A stretch of 14,811 nucleotides of DNA from Candidatus Hermodarchaeota archaeon (GTDB lineage: Archaea > Asgardarchaeota > Hermodarchaeia > Hermodarchaeales > Hermodarchaeaceae): NCBI GenBank assembly GCA_016840595.1, contig JAEOSA010000031.1, positions 1 through 14,811 on the forward strand, written 5' to 3'. A program made the position numbers and the translations under genes. The first letter of the stretch is position 1. Every line of letters begins with the position of its first letter. Below are positions 14,774 through 14,811 of the stretch, piece by piece. The notes below the pieces were generated by a model that searched no databases, was not told the DNA's origin, and was given only the letters and a program-made list of their open reading frames with translations.

Positions 14774-14811
14774 GATCGGGCCCTCCTAGGTTACCAATCT
14801 TCTTCTCTCAG

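Noticed and set aside
1..14811. tRNA, rRNA, CRISPR array or insertion sequence
   Set aside because: No cloverleaf-like sequence, regularly spaced direct repeats or transposase frame was seen on reading both strands.

Overview
The window looks like a chromosomal segment of a mesophilic or moderately thermophilic archaeon of moderate G+C. The archaeal call rests on AT-rich TATA-like boxes about 25-30 bp ahead of likely transcription starts, several apparently leaderless genes, GGTGA/GGAGG ribosome binding sites, GTG and TTG starts, and the gene set: a Mut7-C family protein, a small TrmB-like winged-helix regulator, and a DtxR regulator next to FeoB. I cannot fix the phylum. An Asgard/Thorarchaeota-like or euryarchaeal genome fits, but that is inference. 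The grpE-dnaK-dnaJ operon is of a bacterial type that many mesophilic archaea have acquired.

Layout. At 1-443 (minus) is the 5' part of an unknown membrane-protein gene that runs off the left edge. It is divergent from an AceTr (GPR1/FUN34/YaaH) acetate transporter-family gene (641-1267, plus). An inosine/xanthosine triphosphatase gene (1323-1850, plus) converges with a Mut7-C gene (1857-2348, minus). That gene in turn is divergent from tldD-tldE (2428-5244, plus), encoding a two-subunit zinc metallopeptidase. The tldE gene converges on the chaperone operon grpE-dnaK-dnaJ, which is read on the minus strand from about 9073 down to 5251.

Upstream of grpE, also on the minus strand, a two-gene unit encodes a small Cys/His-rich two-helix membrane protein and a thioredoxin, with a 4-bp ATGA overlap (9287-9930). 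It is preceded by a small winged-helix regulator (10052-10432, minus). A 22-bp sequence occurs twice in inverted orientation, once on each side of the regulator gene. One copy is beside the TATA box of the membrane protein/thioredoxin unit and the other is in the regulator's own upstream region, so these are good candidate operators. On the plus strand follow an AlkA-like DNA glycosylase (10607-11518) and an iron-uptake operon: a DtxR/IdeR regulator with a C-terminal FeoA-like domain, FeoB, and an unlisted 49-residue Cys-rich protein (14624-14773).

Functional threads are protein quality control (TldD/E, DnaK system), thiol redox, nucleotide and base repair (ITPase, AlkA), and ferrous iron uptake with metal-dependent repression. 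The most notable points are a near-perfect DtxR-type palindrome lying on the TATA box of a probably leaderless dtxR transcript, an insertion of about 60 residues rich in Arg/Lys inside the FeoB GTPase domain, the paired operator candidates around the winged-helix gene, and the overlapping Cys/His-rich membrane protein/thioredoxin pair. No RNA gene, CRISPR array, insertion sequence or convincing transfer boundary was seen.
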